Assembly: GCA_003134785.1 (NCBI GenBank)
Contig: PLCN01000005.1
Location: forward strand, 1 to 64,000
Source of the DNA: Spartobacteria bacterium
Lineage (GTDB): Bacteria > Verrucomicrobiota > Verrucomicrobiia > Chthoniobacterales > UBA10450
Direction: 5' to 3'
Length of the DNA: 64,000 bases
Shown: piece after piece, positions 28,001 to 36,531 of the stretch
Position numbering within the stretch: position 1 is the first letter of the stretch
Layout of the letters: every line of letters starts with the position of its first letter
Program-made: the position numbers and the translations under genes
Notes under the pieces: generated by a model
Database searches by the model: none
What the model was told of the DNA's origin: nothing
The model's input: only the letters and a program-made list of their open reading frames with translations

Positions 28001-31000
28001 CGGCAAGACAATCCGCCTTGAAGGGTTCGCGGCGGGGAAAGTTGGGATGTTCGTCGAAGACCGCGCGCTCGACGTGCCGCCATATCTTTCCGAAGCGGAC
28101 AAGCTCGAGCAGGTAATGAAGAAACTTTATCAGGCGGGCAAATATGCAGAGGCCATTCCTCTTGCCCTTCAGCTTCTGGACATTCGCGAGAAGACCTTTG
28201 GTCCGGAGCACCCAAACACTGCGTTGACCATCAATAATCTCGCAAACTTTTATAGTGATTCCGGCGACTACGCGAAGGCCGAGCCACTCTATCAGCGCTC
28301 GCTAACAATCCGCGAAAAAGTTCTCGGCCCAGAAGACCCCAAGACCGCGGACAGCGTTAACGATCTGGCCGCGCTTTACGATAAGATGGGTTACTACGCC
28401 AAGGCTGAACCGCTCTATCAACGTTCGCTAAACATTCGCGAGAAAGCTCTCGGCCCCGAACATCCGGACACTGCGAATAGCCTCAATAACCTGGCGACGC
28501 TTTATGACAAGATGGGCGATTACGCCAAGGCGGAACCGTTGTATCAACGATCGCTGAAGATCCGTGAGAAAGCGCTCGGACCCGACGATCCGGACATTGC
28601 GACGAGTCTCAATAACCTGGCTGGCCTTTATGTGAGCATGGGCAGCTACGCCAAGGCCGAACCACTCTATCAACGCTCACTCAACATCCGCGAGAAGGCC
28701 TTTGGCCCGGAACATCCCAACATCGCGAACAGCCTTAACAACCTGGCAGAGCTTTATGATAGCATGGGCGACTACGCTAAGGCTGAAACATTCTATCAAC
28801 GCTCCCTGACCATCAACGAGAAAACGCTCGGTCCAGAACACCCACTCACTGCAACCAGCCTCAATAACCTGGCCGAGGTTTATAAGGAAATGGGAGACTA
28901 CGCCAGGGCTGAGCCACTCCTGCAGCGCTCACTCAAGATCAACGAGAAAGCGCTCGGTTCGGAACACCCAAATACCGCCAACATCCTGCACAATCTGGCT
29001 GATCTTTATGATAGCATGGGCGACTACGCCAAGGCTGAACCCCTCTATCAACGATCGCTGGCCATCATTGAGAAAGCGCTTGGTTCGGAACACCCCAGCA
29101 CCGCTAACAGCCTGAACAGCCTGGCGGCGTTCTACGTAAGTCTTGGGGACTATGCCAAGGCCGAGCCACTCTATCAACGGTCGTTAGGTATCCGCGAGAA
29201 GGCGCTCGGTCCGGAACATTCGAGCACCGCACTAAGCCTCAATAATCTGGGAGAGCTTTATCGTGAGATGGGCGATTACGCCAAAGCCGAATCGCTCTAC
29301 CAGCGCTCATTAAAGATCTTTGAAAAAGTGCTCGGCCCGGAACACCCAAGCACGGCCTTAAGTCTCAACAACCTGGCGGAGCTTTACACCAAGATGGGCG
29401 ACTATGCCAAAGCTGAACCACTCTACCAACGTTCCCTTCACATTCGCGAGAAAGCCCTCGGTTCGGAACACCCGGATACGGCACTGAGCCTCAATAACCT
29501 GGCCGGGCTTTACCATCGAACAGGCGACTACGCCAAGGCCGAGCCACTCTACCAACGTTCACTCAAGATCATTGAAAAGGTGCTCGGCCCGGATCATCCA
29601 AACACCGCGGCAAGTCTCAACAATCTGGCACTGCTCTATGGGGACATGGGCAACTCGCAGGAACAGTTACGCCTGGCCCGACTGGCGCAGCGGGCGGAAG
29701 AGAAGATTTTATCGAACGTTCTGTCCTTCACGTCCGAGCAGCAGCGTCTCGCCTTTCAGAAAACAACCCGGCCCTATACCTTGCCCGCCATTCTCGGGAA
29801 CGGCCCGGAACTCGCCCAGCTCATTCTCAGGCGAAAAGGCATTGTCCTCGACTCATTATTGGAAGACCGGCTCGTAGCCGAGACCAGCACCGATCCCCGG
29901 CAGCGCGAAACGATTAACCAACTTCGCAAAGCCAAGCAGCAACTCATGCAATTGTTATTGGAAGTGCCGAAGGATATTTCAGAAACGGCGGTCAGGAAGC
30001 GTGAGACCGAAAAGAAGGAACTCGCCCGGAAAGTAGAGGAACTCGAGGGAGGCCTTGGCCGACAGGTCGCGGGGCTTGGTCGTGTGCGACGGGCGTTGAG
30101 CTTGACCGTAGCTCAAGTGCAGACGGCGCTTGGCCCGGGTGCGGCGTTGATCGAACTCCTGCGCTACGAGAGTTATCAAGGCAAGAACAAATTTGAGCCG
30201 CGATATGGCGCGGTGGTGATCGCGTCTGGCAGCGAACCGAAATGGGTTCCACTAAGCGCCGCGGCGGAGATAGAAAAGAAGATCCAGTTGTATAAGAAAT
30301 CCGTGCGCGGGCAAACGAACGAGGCGGCTTTGGGCGCCGTGCTCAAGAAACTAGACGAGGAAGTTTGGGCGCCGATCGCGAAAGAGTGTCCACCGGGCAT
30401 CAAGACAATGATCGTAAGTCCCGATGCTGAATTGAACTTCGTTTCGTTCGCGACGCTGTTGACACCTAACGACCGATTCGTCGGCGAAGAGTTTTCCATC
30501 CGCTATGTCGCCAGCGGTCGCGACTTGTTGCGAGAAACCAAACCGGCCGCGATCGCGAAAACATCGATGCAAGTCTTCGCGAACCCTGATTTCGCGGCAA
30601 AGACTGATGGAGTTACTCTAGCAGAAGAAAAAACAAACACAGCTACCTTTCGATCTATCGAGATGCGGGAGCTGCAATCCATTTCGCTTCCAGAGTTACC
30701 GGGCACGGCCAGAGAATCGGCGAAACTGGAAGAGTGCGCGAAGAAGTCAGGCTGGCAGGCTCATCTGAATCTCGGCGAACACGCCACTGAAGCAGAGCTG
30801 CGCAAGGTGAACTCGCCGCGCATTCTGCATTTGGCCACGCATGGATTCTTTCTGCCTGAAATCGACCTCGATCCGCCACAAAACGGCTTGTCGCGAACCG
30901 AGGCTGACATTCCGAAGGATAAATTAGTTAATCCGATGCACCGAAGCGGACTTGCCGTAACAGGCGCGGAAACGACCCTGCATGCCTGGGCTAACGGACA

Positions 31001-31385
31001 AGTGCCCCCGACCGAGAACGACGGAATCGTGACCGCCGAAGAAGTAGGAGGACTTAAGCTGAACGATACCTGGCTCGTCACTCTTTCCGCTTGCGACACC
31101 GGTAGTGGTGAAGCTAAAGCCGGTGAAGGTGTGATGGGTTTGCGTCGCGGCTTTGTTCAAGCCGGCGAACAAAACCTCCTGATGACTCTCTGGCCGATCA
31201 GTGACGAGACGACCGTGCAAATCATGCTTGATTTTTATGAGGCCGCGTTCAAGACCGGCAACGCGCCGCAGGCTCTCGCCGATACGCAACGTGATTGGCT
31301 GGTGAAGCTGCGCAAAGAACATGGCTTGCTCGATGCGGTCCGGCTTGCAGGCCCATTTATCATGAGCTCGCAGGGCAAGCCTTGA
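25089..31385 (+). CDS. Giant Ser/Thr kinase - PDZ - TPR - CHAT protease fusion
   Basis: 2098 residues from GTG 25089, which has AAGG about 10 bases upstream; TTG 25026 would add 21. Domains in order: Hanks-type kinase (about 25-290) with GRGGMGVV loop, catalytic HRDMKPAN (143-150) and DFGIAK (163-168); a membrane helix (312-328). A long region of DGxP/YD-like repeats follows (about 360-900; for example FFNGEGKPAANG, LGADGKPARG), then a PDZ-like domain (about 925-1000; LKLGDELLSANGNPI). Next are 12 TPR units of 42 residues (28138-29650) and a C-terminal CHAT caspase-like protease. The CHAT dyad is His1918 (LHLATHGF) and Cys2002 (LSACDTGSG). All catalytic residues look intact. The kinase faces the cytoplasm; the topology of the rest depends on the one helix. 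CHAT proteases in other bacteria act in defence or regulated cleavage. The role here is unknown. Confidence 0.92.
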   Translation: MSADSNASIPPTPLPKAGRPIFGDYQVEGELGRGGMGVVFRARQKKLNRLVALKMLTGHYGPDELARFRAEAETAASLHHTNIVQIYEVGEDQGAPFFSMEYVESGSLADRLRAGMLPAREAARLLISVARALHFAHQNGVVHRDMKPANVLLDPDGVPKVTDFGIAKRLSGDSSLTLSGVVIGTPTYMAPEQARGTSRDVGTAADIYSLGAILYEILAGRPPFLPEESETAIMVRVITEDPVSPAWHRPGIPRDLETICLRCLEKEPRDRYSSAAAFAEDLRRFLEDESILARPPTTAVRTVKWIKRHPWRFVAGGALALALAAAGQRLWQWEFYQRPHVEYAAAVDYVRGGFEPILKMDETAVSHHGVSLRLTRRGRIGPVTRVEVLNSRGNPAVLRPIYPEVIPIYLEGLMGTQPYAEKAPESTRIEFSHNGETATEATALDRNGNPIWRIIYDRPVSSPHAPGAISARFANLRGFAKSSTSGASQMEIERDAKGRDVKVSFFNGEGKPAANGEGVYGYKLERDAAGRIVRLFNLGQDGQPAANNVGQIALAMTWGPAGRVVRIDLWDGTGKPAAWNGVSAMTIDYDASGNLIGLVRLGADGKPARGIDWTVQETQRNERGEIIGHKFLKIGPDGARSPFFQWKVAYDELGHPSDLQFAGTIKWRTAMLHDVSGNVTEEKYLDAEGRPSAGEIGYAVKRRAYKSGPDGFSWEETYFDAAGAKTYCKTGYHRMITEFDPNGALRRQTRRDEDPARFRYYRDVSEPEYDSQGRLRRSVLRFEDEKGQLAVGAGLPYAAIDETYNENGRVILTWQLGCAESAGAPNFRIDAEWHKTGARKRQVRQACDAKRQPISSLSSGVFCARKEEEFDEIDRPQRIYETGFNEKLVGFSVREARFVEGKLQSVTHERGDGTALDGVRVIVTGVAPEQPKATELKLGDELLSANGNPIRSAYDWIFSAFPGGWIEVKRDGKTIRLEGFAAGKVGMFVEDRALDVPPYLSEADKLEQVMKKLYQAGKYAEAIPLALQLLDIREKTFGPEHPNTALTINNLANFYSDSGDYAKAEPLYQRSLTIREKVLGPEDPKTADSVNDLAALYDKMGYYAKAEPLYQRSLNIREKALGPEHPDTANSLNNLATLYDKMGDYAKAEPLYQRSLKIREKALGPDDPDIATSLNNLAGLYVSMGSYAKAEPLYQRSLNIREKAFGPEHPNIANSLNNLAELYDSMGDYAKAETFYQRSLTINEKTLGPEHPLTATSLNNLAEVYKEMGDYARAEPLLQRSLKINEKALGSEHPNTANILHNLADLYDSMGDYAKAEPLYQRSLAIIEKALGSEHPSTANSLNSLAAFYVSLGDYAKAEPLYQRSLGIREKALGPEHSSTALSLNNLGELYREMGDYAKAESLYQRSLKIFEKVLGPEHPSTALSLNNLAELYTKMGDYAKAEPLYQRSLHIREKALGSEHPDTALSLNNLAGLYHRTGDYAKAEPLYQRSLKIIEKVLGPDHPNTAASLNNLALLYGDMGNSQEQLRLARLAQRAEEKILSNVLSFTSEQQRLAFQKTTRPYTLPAILGNGPELAQLILRRKGIVLDSLLEDRLVAETSTDPRQRETINQLRKAKQQLMQLLLEVPKDISETAVRKRETEKKELARKVEELEGGLGRQVAGLGRVRRALSLTVAQVQTALGPGAALIELLRYESYQGKNKFEPRYGAVVIASGSEPKWVPLSAAAEIEKKIQLYKKSVRGQTNEAALGAVLKKLDEEVWAPIAKECPPGIKTMIVSPDAELNFVSFATLLTPNDRFVGEEFSIRYVASGRDLLRETKPAAIAKTSMQVFANPDFAAKTDGVTLAEEKTNTATFRSIEMRELQSISLPELPGTARESAKLEECAKKSGWQAHLNLGEHATEAELRKVNSPRILHLATHGFFLPEIDLDPPQNGLSRTEADIPKDKLVNPMHRSGLAVTGAETTLHAWANGQVPPTENDGIVTAEEVGGLKLNDTWLVTLSACDTGSGEAKAGEGVMGLRRGFVQAGEQNLLMTLWPISDETTVQIMLDFYEAAFKTGNAPQALADTQRDWLVKLRKEHGLLDAVRLAGPFIMSSQGKP
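28138..29650 (+). repeat. Twelve 126-bp tandem repeats encoding TPRs
   Basis: Twelve consecutive 42-residue units with consensus GDYAKAEPLYQRSL…REKALGPEHP…SLNNLA.LY. The first is more divergent (GKYAEAIPLALQLL) and the middle ones are close copies. The 42-residue spacing identifies the TPR_12/kinesin-light-chain subtype. High DNA similarity between units suggests recent expansion or gene conversion. Confidence 0.93.
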
Positions 31386-31391
31386 GTGCGG

Positions 31392-33752
31392 TTAGGGATC
31401 TTGCAGGTTGTAAACCTCGAAGAGACCTACCCCAGGTTCGCCATTTCGTTCGCGAATAATGGCGGTGTAGGCGCCGGACGGGAGAGTGGTCACGATGGCT
31501 GATTCGAGATCGTTCGAGGGCGCGAGCGTTGTTTGTTCGATTTCGAGTTGCGGGCCGTCTTTCCAGTTGTCGTTGGAAGCGATGAGGGTGCCGTTGATGT
31601 CGCGCAGCTCCATGGTCGGATCGGGCATCGCGTTGTTCACGCCAAAGGCAGCCAGCGATGGCGCGACGGATCGCACCAGCACTCGCGTCGTCCCGGTTTG
31701 TCCGCCGATGATGAAGCCGCCGATCATCACGTCGCTTACGCTGCCGACCGCGCCGCGGGTGCTGATGTTTGCCAGGGTGGAATCGGAGGTGGGGCTGAGG
31801 TCAAACACTTCGACGACAGCGGTGCCGGCAGCTCCGTTTTTCCCGCCTGCAATTGCGGTGTAAGCACCCGGCGCCAGCGTTTGCACAATCGCCGCTTCCA
31901 ATTCGCTTGCGGGTGAAAGACCCGTCGCTTCGATTTCCGCTTGTTGCGAGTCGGTCCAATTATCATTCGCCGCGACGACGGCGCCGGTCTGGTCGTGCAA
32001 CTCCAGGGTTGGATCGGCCAGCGCGGAATCGATTCCGAATTGCGAGAGCGAAGGTCCGATCGCGCGGACGATCACTTTCTTGGGCGCGGTCCCTGTGATG
32101 ATGAAGCCGCCGATGAGCTGATTGTCGCCCGTCCCAGCACCGACCCGTGTGGAAATATTTGCGAGCTTTTCGGCCGCGACAACAGGCAAAGGCCCACCGA
32201 GAGAGGGATCGGCGCCGTCGGGGTCGCGCGGAAATTTCGCGTAGGGCAGTCTCGCGCCGAGGTAGGCGAATTCATCGGCACGGATATTTTCCGGCGCGAG
32301 AAAATCATGAGTGCCGGACGCGCCGACAATGTCGTCCTGGTCCACGCCGTCGCCACTGATACCGATCGCGCCGATGAGTTGCCCATTGCGATATAGCGGA
32401 AAGCCGCCGGGAAAAATTGTGATCCCGTTCGGAAATCGCGGATCCGTCCCGCTGGAATCGAGGACGAAATTCGGAAGCGCCGCGCGGTTGAAGCCGGAGA
32501 ATTGTTCCTGGAGTCCGAAATAAGGGCCGGGATCCTGGACGTCGAGCCCAGGCGGATATTTGGTTTGGGCCAGGAAACCGACGGTCCGCGTGGAAACGGC
32601 AAATGAGTTGTTCGAGAAGCCAACCGCGGTGCGGCCTTTTTGCACCGCCACATCCCAACTGAAAAGAGTCGCCTCACCGGTCCGGAATGCGCCCAGCACG
32701 CTCGGAGCCTTGGTGGGGTCGTTCGGATTATTTTCGACGGTAATGAAAACCTCCATCGGAATGCCGATGGGCAAACGAATGCCGGCGCGAGTCGTTCGCG
32801 CACGGTCCGCCGCGAAATTGATAATGCTCCTTACCTCCGCCGCGGTGAGGCGGGGTTGACCATTTATTGGAGTCGAAATGGGATCGCTCACAATGGGCTG
32901 ACGAATTTCGCCCTGCACTCCGCCGAAGGTCGCGATCGGATAAGGAAATGGCGGAGGGGCGGCCTGGACAGGATAGTCAGCCGCGGCGTTTCCAGTCACG
33001 GTAATGGGACTTACCGCTGGCGCCGGGGACAAAACGTACGGAAGCGCAATGCCGTTGATGTAGACGTTGTCCGCCTGGATCGAACGGTCGGGACGAAAGC
33101 CAAACTGTCCGGCCAGCGCGATCTCCTCGTCTTGGTCGTAACCGCCAATGAACGTGAAAGGGTTTTGCGAACGGAACACGACCGGGCCCGGCACCCCGTC
33201 GCCGGTCACTCCGATGCCGCCGACAAGTTTTCCGTCCTTGTAAAGCGGAACACCGCCGGGTGATCCATCGAGCGAAGTAAAAGGAACCGGGACGATGGTG
33301 TTGCCCGGCGTGCTGCTGAAACTAATGAGGCTGCCTGGTTTCCGGAACTTGTTGATGTCGGAAAAGAAAAGATTGGAGAGGCCAACGCCCACAAGCGGGC
33401 CGGGCGCGGTGTTGCGCACACCGGGCGGAAAATGCTGCTGGATAATGAAACCGGCGGTCCGCGACGTGAAGGCGTTTTGATTGCTGCTCAAATATGAAGC
33501 GGTGCCGGCCTTCGAGACGCAGCTCGAGATTTCCAGCGCATCCGGTTCGCCGCCGCGGACGTTCCAAATGCCGAGGACGTCTCCTTCGCGATCGGTTACG
33601 GCGATGACACTGTTCGGCGAAAGCTGGACGGCGCGGGTGATCGCCTGGTTGATAATGGTCTGAACGTCGGTCGCGGTGAGCTGCGCGCGAGCCACGGCGG
33701 GGCCGAGTGCCAGGCTAACGGCAGCGATGAACAACAGAGTGCGCAATCTCAC
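31392..33752 (-). CDS. Secreted double GlcG/HbpS-like protein with two verrucomicrobial C-terminal modules
   Basis: 786 residues from a GTG start with a signal peptide ending near ARAQ (residue 24). Two copies of the GlcG/HbpS-like fold follow, starting LTATDVQTIINQAI (about 25) and LTAAEVRSIINFAA (about 298). Each ends in a 'GGIGVTGDGV' or 'GAIGISGDGV' segment; this family binds haem or small cofactors. The C-terminal 240 residues are two copies of a roughly 115-residue module starting LANISTR, with GGFII and RAIGPSLS or RSVAPSLA. I know this module as common on exported proteins of soil Verrucomicrobia. It is probably cell-surface or extracellular. Confidence 0.82.
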   Translation of the reverse strand: MRLRTLLFIAAVSLALGPAVARAQLTATDVQTIINQAITRAVQLSPNSVIAVTDREGDVLGIWNVRGGEPDALEISSCVSKAGTASYLSSNQNAFTSRTAGFIIQQHFPPGVRNTAPGPLVGVGLSNLFFSDINKFRKPGSLISFSSTPGNTIVPVPFTSLDGSPGGVPLYKDGKLVGGIGVTGDGVPGPVVFRSQNPFTFIGGYDQDEEIALAGQFGFRPDRSIQADNVYINGIALPYVLSPAPAVSPITVTGNAAADYPVQAAPPPFPYPIATFGGVQGEIRQPIVSDPISTPINGQPRLTAAEVRSIINFAADRARTTRAGIRLPIGIPMEVFITVENNPNDPTKAPSVLGAFRTGEATLFSWDVAVQKGRTAVGFSNNSFAVSTRTVGFLAQTKYPPGLDVQDPGPYFGLQEQFSGFNRAALPNFVLDSSGTDPRFPNGITIFPGGFPLYRNGQLIGAIGISGDGVDQDDIVGASGTHDFLAPENIRADEFAYLGARLPYAKFPRDPDGADPSLGGPLPVVAAEKLANISTRVGAGTGDNQLIGGFIITGTAPKKVIVRAIGPSLSQFGIDSALADPTLELHDQTGAVVAANDNWTDSQQAEIEATGLSPASELEAAIVQTLAPGAYTAIAGGKNGAAGTAVVEVFDLSPTSDSTLANISTRGAVGSVSDVMIGGFIIGGQTGTTRVLVRSVAPSLAAFGVNNAMPDPTMELRDINGTLIASNDNWKDGPQLEIEQTTLAPSNDLESAIVTTLPSGAYTAIIRERNGEPGVGLFEVYNLQDP

Positions 33753-34086
33753 GGGGGAGCTTTGATACTAAAGAAGAGTGCGTTCGGCTATGAAAATCCC
33801 TCGATCGGCCATGAGGCGTTCCTGCATTCTGGGGGAGCGCAGGCTGCCAGCCTGCACATCCCGGCAGCCTGCCGGGATGCGTCGTTTGGTTCGCCATGCG
33901 TGAGAACTACGTCGCGTCCTCAGATGTAGCCGGCAAGCTGCCGCCTACTGTAGGCTGGCAGCCTGCGCTCCCCAGAAAACGAATCGCGCCCCGCAGGCCA
34001 TCCACCGCGCCCATAAAAACCCCATTTTTCCCGGCGCGGCCTTAGGCTTGCCAAGGGGAAACGGTTTCCGCATTCTTTCCACCCCT
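33753..34086. other. Intergenic region with a large inverted repeat
   Basis: About 330 bases between divergent genes. It is dominated by an inverted-repeat element (33832-33973). The rest has no recognisable gene. The promoter of the electron-transfer cluster should lie here, but I cannot identify clear -35/-10 boxes. Confidence 0.5.
33832..33973. repeat. REPIN-like element, GGGGAGCGCAGGCTGCC family
   Basis: The ends GGGGAGCGCAGGCTGCCAGCCTG and CAGGCTGGCAGCCTGCGCTCCCC are inverted over about 23 bp, and each contains its own hairpin (GGCTGCCAGCC). Inner segments include CCCGGCAGCCTGCCGGG, another hairpin. Confidence 0.75.
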
Positions 34087-36531
34087 ATGCCCTCGTCTCG
34101 CCAACAGGCTAGCGCGCGAGTTCGACGGATGCTTCTTGCATTCGCGGGTCTGGCCTTTGCCTGCGGCATTCCGGCGATCGGCAGCGACGACAATCTTTCG
34201 GCTCGCGATGAAGGAGCACGCGTGGAGATCAACGGCGGTCCGACCAAGTCTCCCAAGGTCGAACTCACCAGCGACAGCAAGGAGGCGCGCGTCGAGATCA
34301 ATGGCGGCCGCAACAAGTCAGGCCGAGTTGAAATCACGAGTGACAGCAAAGATGCGCTGGTCGAAATTAACGGCGCTCGCAACAAGTCCGACAGGTTTGG
34401 GGTTACCAGCGACAGCAAGGACGCGTCGGTCGAGATCAGCGGGGCGCGCAATCAAACAACTCAAATAGAAATCAATGGCCGCCGCGCCGAATCGCGTTTC
34501 CGGCTTGGACGGCGTTACCTTTTCGGGCAGGAACAGGCGCTCGAAGAACCGCCGCTGCCGCCTTCGCAATTCAATCCCGATCCCGGCGGCGGGAACCTCG
34601 CCGAGCCGATTCCACCTCCGGATTTGTTTCCGCCCATCCTCCCGCAACCGCCAGAGTACGGGGATGAGCCAATCCCACGCTCGCTCGGATTGCCGCGCCG
34701 CGGAGTGCGCGAGATGGTCCCGCAACGGCGAAAGCTAGACTACGAAACTTATCCCGACTCGGAAAACGGCGTCGGTCTTCTCCCGGGCTCCGAGCCGGTG
34801 CCGAACCGATGGTTCATCGGGTTCGGACGCTGGCAACGCTACGCCGATCCGTCGACGGAAACCCCTTATCAATCAGGTGCGTTGCGTCTCTGGCATCCCT
34901 ATTTGCAAAGCACGTTGAAAGGTGACGCCCCGATCGTCGGTCAGGACATTTTCCTCAACCTCACGTTGAACGACTTCTTTCAGTTCGAGGCGCGCCGGCT
35001 TCCGACCCCAAGCGGAGTGAGCACGGCACGTCCGAACAGCTCTGAGTTTTTCGGCCGGAGCGAGCAGCTCTTTTTCTCGAATGATTTTTCGATCGGAATC
35101 GATCTGTTCCAAGGCGAGACGGCATTCAAGCCGGTGGTGTGGGCGCTGCGTCTCCTTGCGGTCGCGAACTACAACTACATCACCGTAAAAGAGAACAACG
35201 CACTCGACCCCGATCCCCGCGGGCCGGGATTTGGCGGCCCGGCGCCCGTGCTGACCTTCCCGAATCCAGGCGATCCCACTTCGGGGCTCGGTCCCGGCCT
35301 GACTCCTTTGGCGAAGGATCTGGCGCACACGCGATACACTACGCGGGAGAAGGAGTGGTATTCGCTCCAGGAAGCGTTCGCGGAAATCCACCTCCGCGAC
35401 CTAACGAATAATTACGATTTCATTTCCTCGCGGGTCGGCATCCAGCCTTTCGTGAGCGATTTCCGCGGGTTCATCTTCAACGACTCGAATCTCGGCGTCC
35501 GCATTTTCGGGAACTACGACAACAATCTCTGGCAATATAACGTGGCCGCGTTCGACATGCGCGAGAAGGACACTTATTCCGACCTGAATACATTCGATTC
35601 GCGGGACCAGCAAATCTTCATCGCCAATGTTTTCCGCCAGGACTTCATTTGGAAGGGCTACACCGCCGAGCTAAGTTTTCACGCCAACTTCGACGGAGGC
35701 GCGCGGCACTTCGACCAGAACGATTTCATCACGCGGCCTGCTCCGATCGGGGCCGTGCGCGATCATTATGTTCAAGCCTACTACCTCGGCTGGAGCGGCG
35801 ACGGCCACATCGGCGGACTCAATCTCACGCACGCGCTCTACCAGGTCTTCGGCGAAGACGGCTTCAACGGCATCGCGCAGCAGCGGGCGGAGATCAACGC
35901 GCAAATGGCGGCGCTCGAGCTTTCGGTCGATAAAGACTGGCTGCGTTTCAAGCTCTCGGGCTTCTACGCCAGCGGCGATCGAGATCCGAGGAACTCACAC
36001 GCAACCGGGTTCGACACGATTTTCGACCGGCCATTTTTTATTGGCGGGCCGTTCAGCTATTACGTGCACCAGGGGTTCAACCTCGGCGGCACCTCGGTGA
36101 ATCTAAAGCAGCGCGACAGTCTCGTGATCGATTTGCGCACGAGCAAGAGCGAGGGGCAATCGAACTTCGTCAATCCGGGCGCGATCATTGTCGGCTACGG
36201 GACCGACGCGGACCTCACGCCGAAGTTGAAGGCGTTCATGAACGTGAACTACATCTGGATGGCCGAGACGGAATCGATCCGGCAGGTGCTGTTCACGAAT
36301 CACACGAGCAACAACATCGGACTGGATTGCAGTCTGGGATTTCAATACCGCCCGCTCCTGACGAATAATATTATTTTCTCAGCCGGTGCTGGGTTCCTGG
36401 TGCCGGGACAAGGCTACAAAGACATTTACCGGGCGAATACGAATCCGGTTTTTGGTTATGGCGGACCGCCGGCGGGGAAGGTGGACGATTTTCTTTACAG
36501 CGGGATTCTTACTCTGACGCTGACGTACTGA
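34087..36531 (+). CDS. Porin-like outer-membrane protein with N-terminal 22-residue repeats
   Basis: 814 residues from ATG 34087, with a signal peptide (hydrophobic LLAFAGLAFACGIPAIGS). Mature residues about 35-130 hold four degenerate 22-residue repeats (pattern ARVEINGGRNKSGRVEITSDSK). A Pro-rich linker follows (about 150-215). The remaining 590 residues are barrel-like, with many aromatic-rich alternating strands, ending LYSGILTLTLTY. It lies directly upstream of, and is translationally coupled into, the decaheme cytochrome operon, which suggests an outer-membrane conduit or porin partner. I cannot match it to MtrB by motif. Confidence 0.75.
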   Translation: MPSSRQQASARVRRMLLAFAGLAFACGIPAIGSDDNLSARDEGARVEINGGPTKSPKVELTSDSKEARVEINGGRNKSGRVEITSDSKDALVEINGARNKSDRFGVTSDSKDASVEISGARNQTTQIEINGRRAESRFRLGRRYLFGQEQALEEPPLPPSQFNPDPGGGNLAEPIPPPDLFPPILPQPPEYGDEPIPRSLGLPRRGVREMVPQRRKLDYETYPDSENGVGLLPGSEPVPNRWFIGFGRWQRYADPSTETPYQSGALRLWHPYLQSTLKGDAPIVGQDIFLNLTLNDFFQFEARRLPTPSGVSTARPNSSEFFGRSEQLFFSNDFSIGIDLFQGETAFKPVVWALRLLAVANYNYITVKENNALDPDPRGPGFGGPAPVLTFPNPGDPTSGLGPGLTPLAKDLAHTRYTTREKEWYSLQEAFAEIHLRDLTNNYDFISSRVGIQPFVSDFRGFIFNDSNLGVRIFGNYDNNLWQYNVAAFDMREKDTYSDLNTFDSRDQQIFIANVFRQDFIWKGYTAELSFHANFDGGARHFDQNDFITRPAPIGAVRDHYVQAYYLGWSGDGHIGGLNLTHALYQVFGEDGFNGIAQQRAEINAQMAALELSVDKDWLRFKLSGFYASGDRDPRNSHATGFDTIFDRPFFIGGPFSYYVHQGFNLGGTSVNLKQRDSLVIDLRTSKSEGQSNFVNPGAIIVGYGTDADLTPKLKAFMNVNYIWMAETESIRQVLFTNHTSNNIGLDCSLGFQYRPLLTNNIIFSAGAGFLVPGQGYKDIYRANTNPVFGYGGPPAGKVDDFLYSGILTLTLTY

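Noticed and set aside
28138-29650. CRISPR-like array
   Set aside because: The repeats are 126 bp, without spacers, and encode TPR units.
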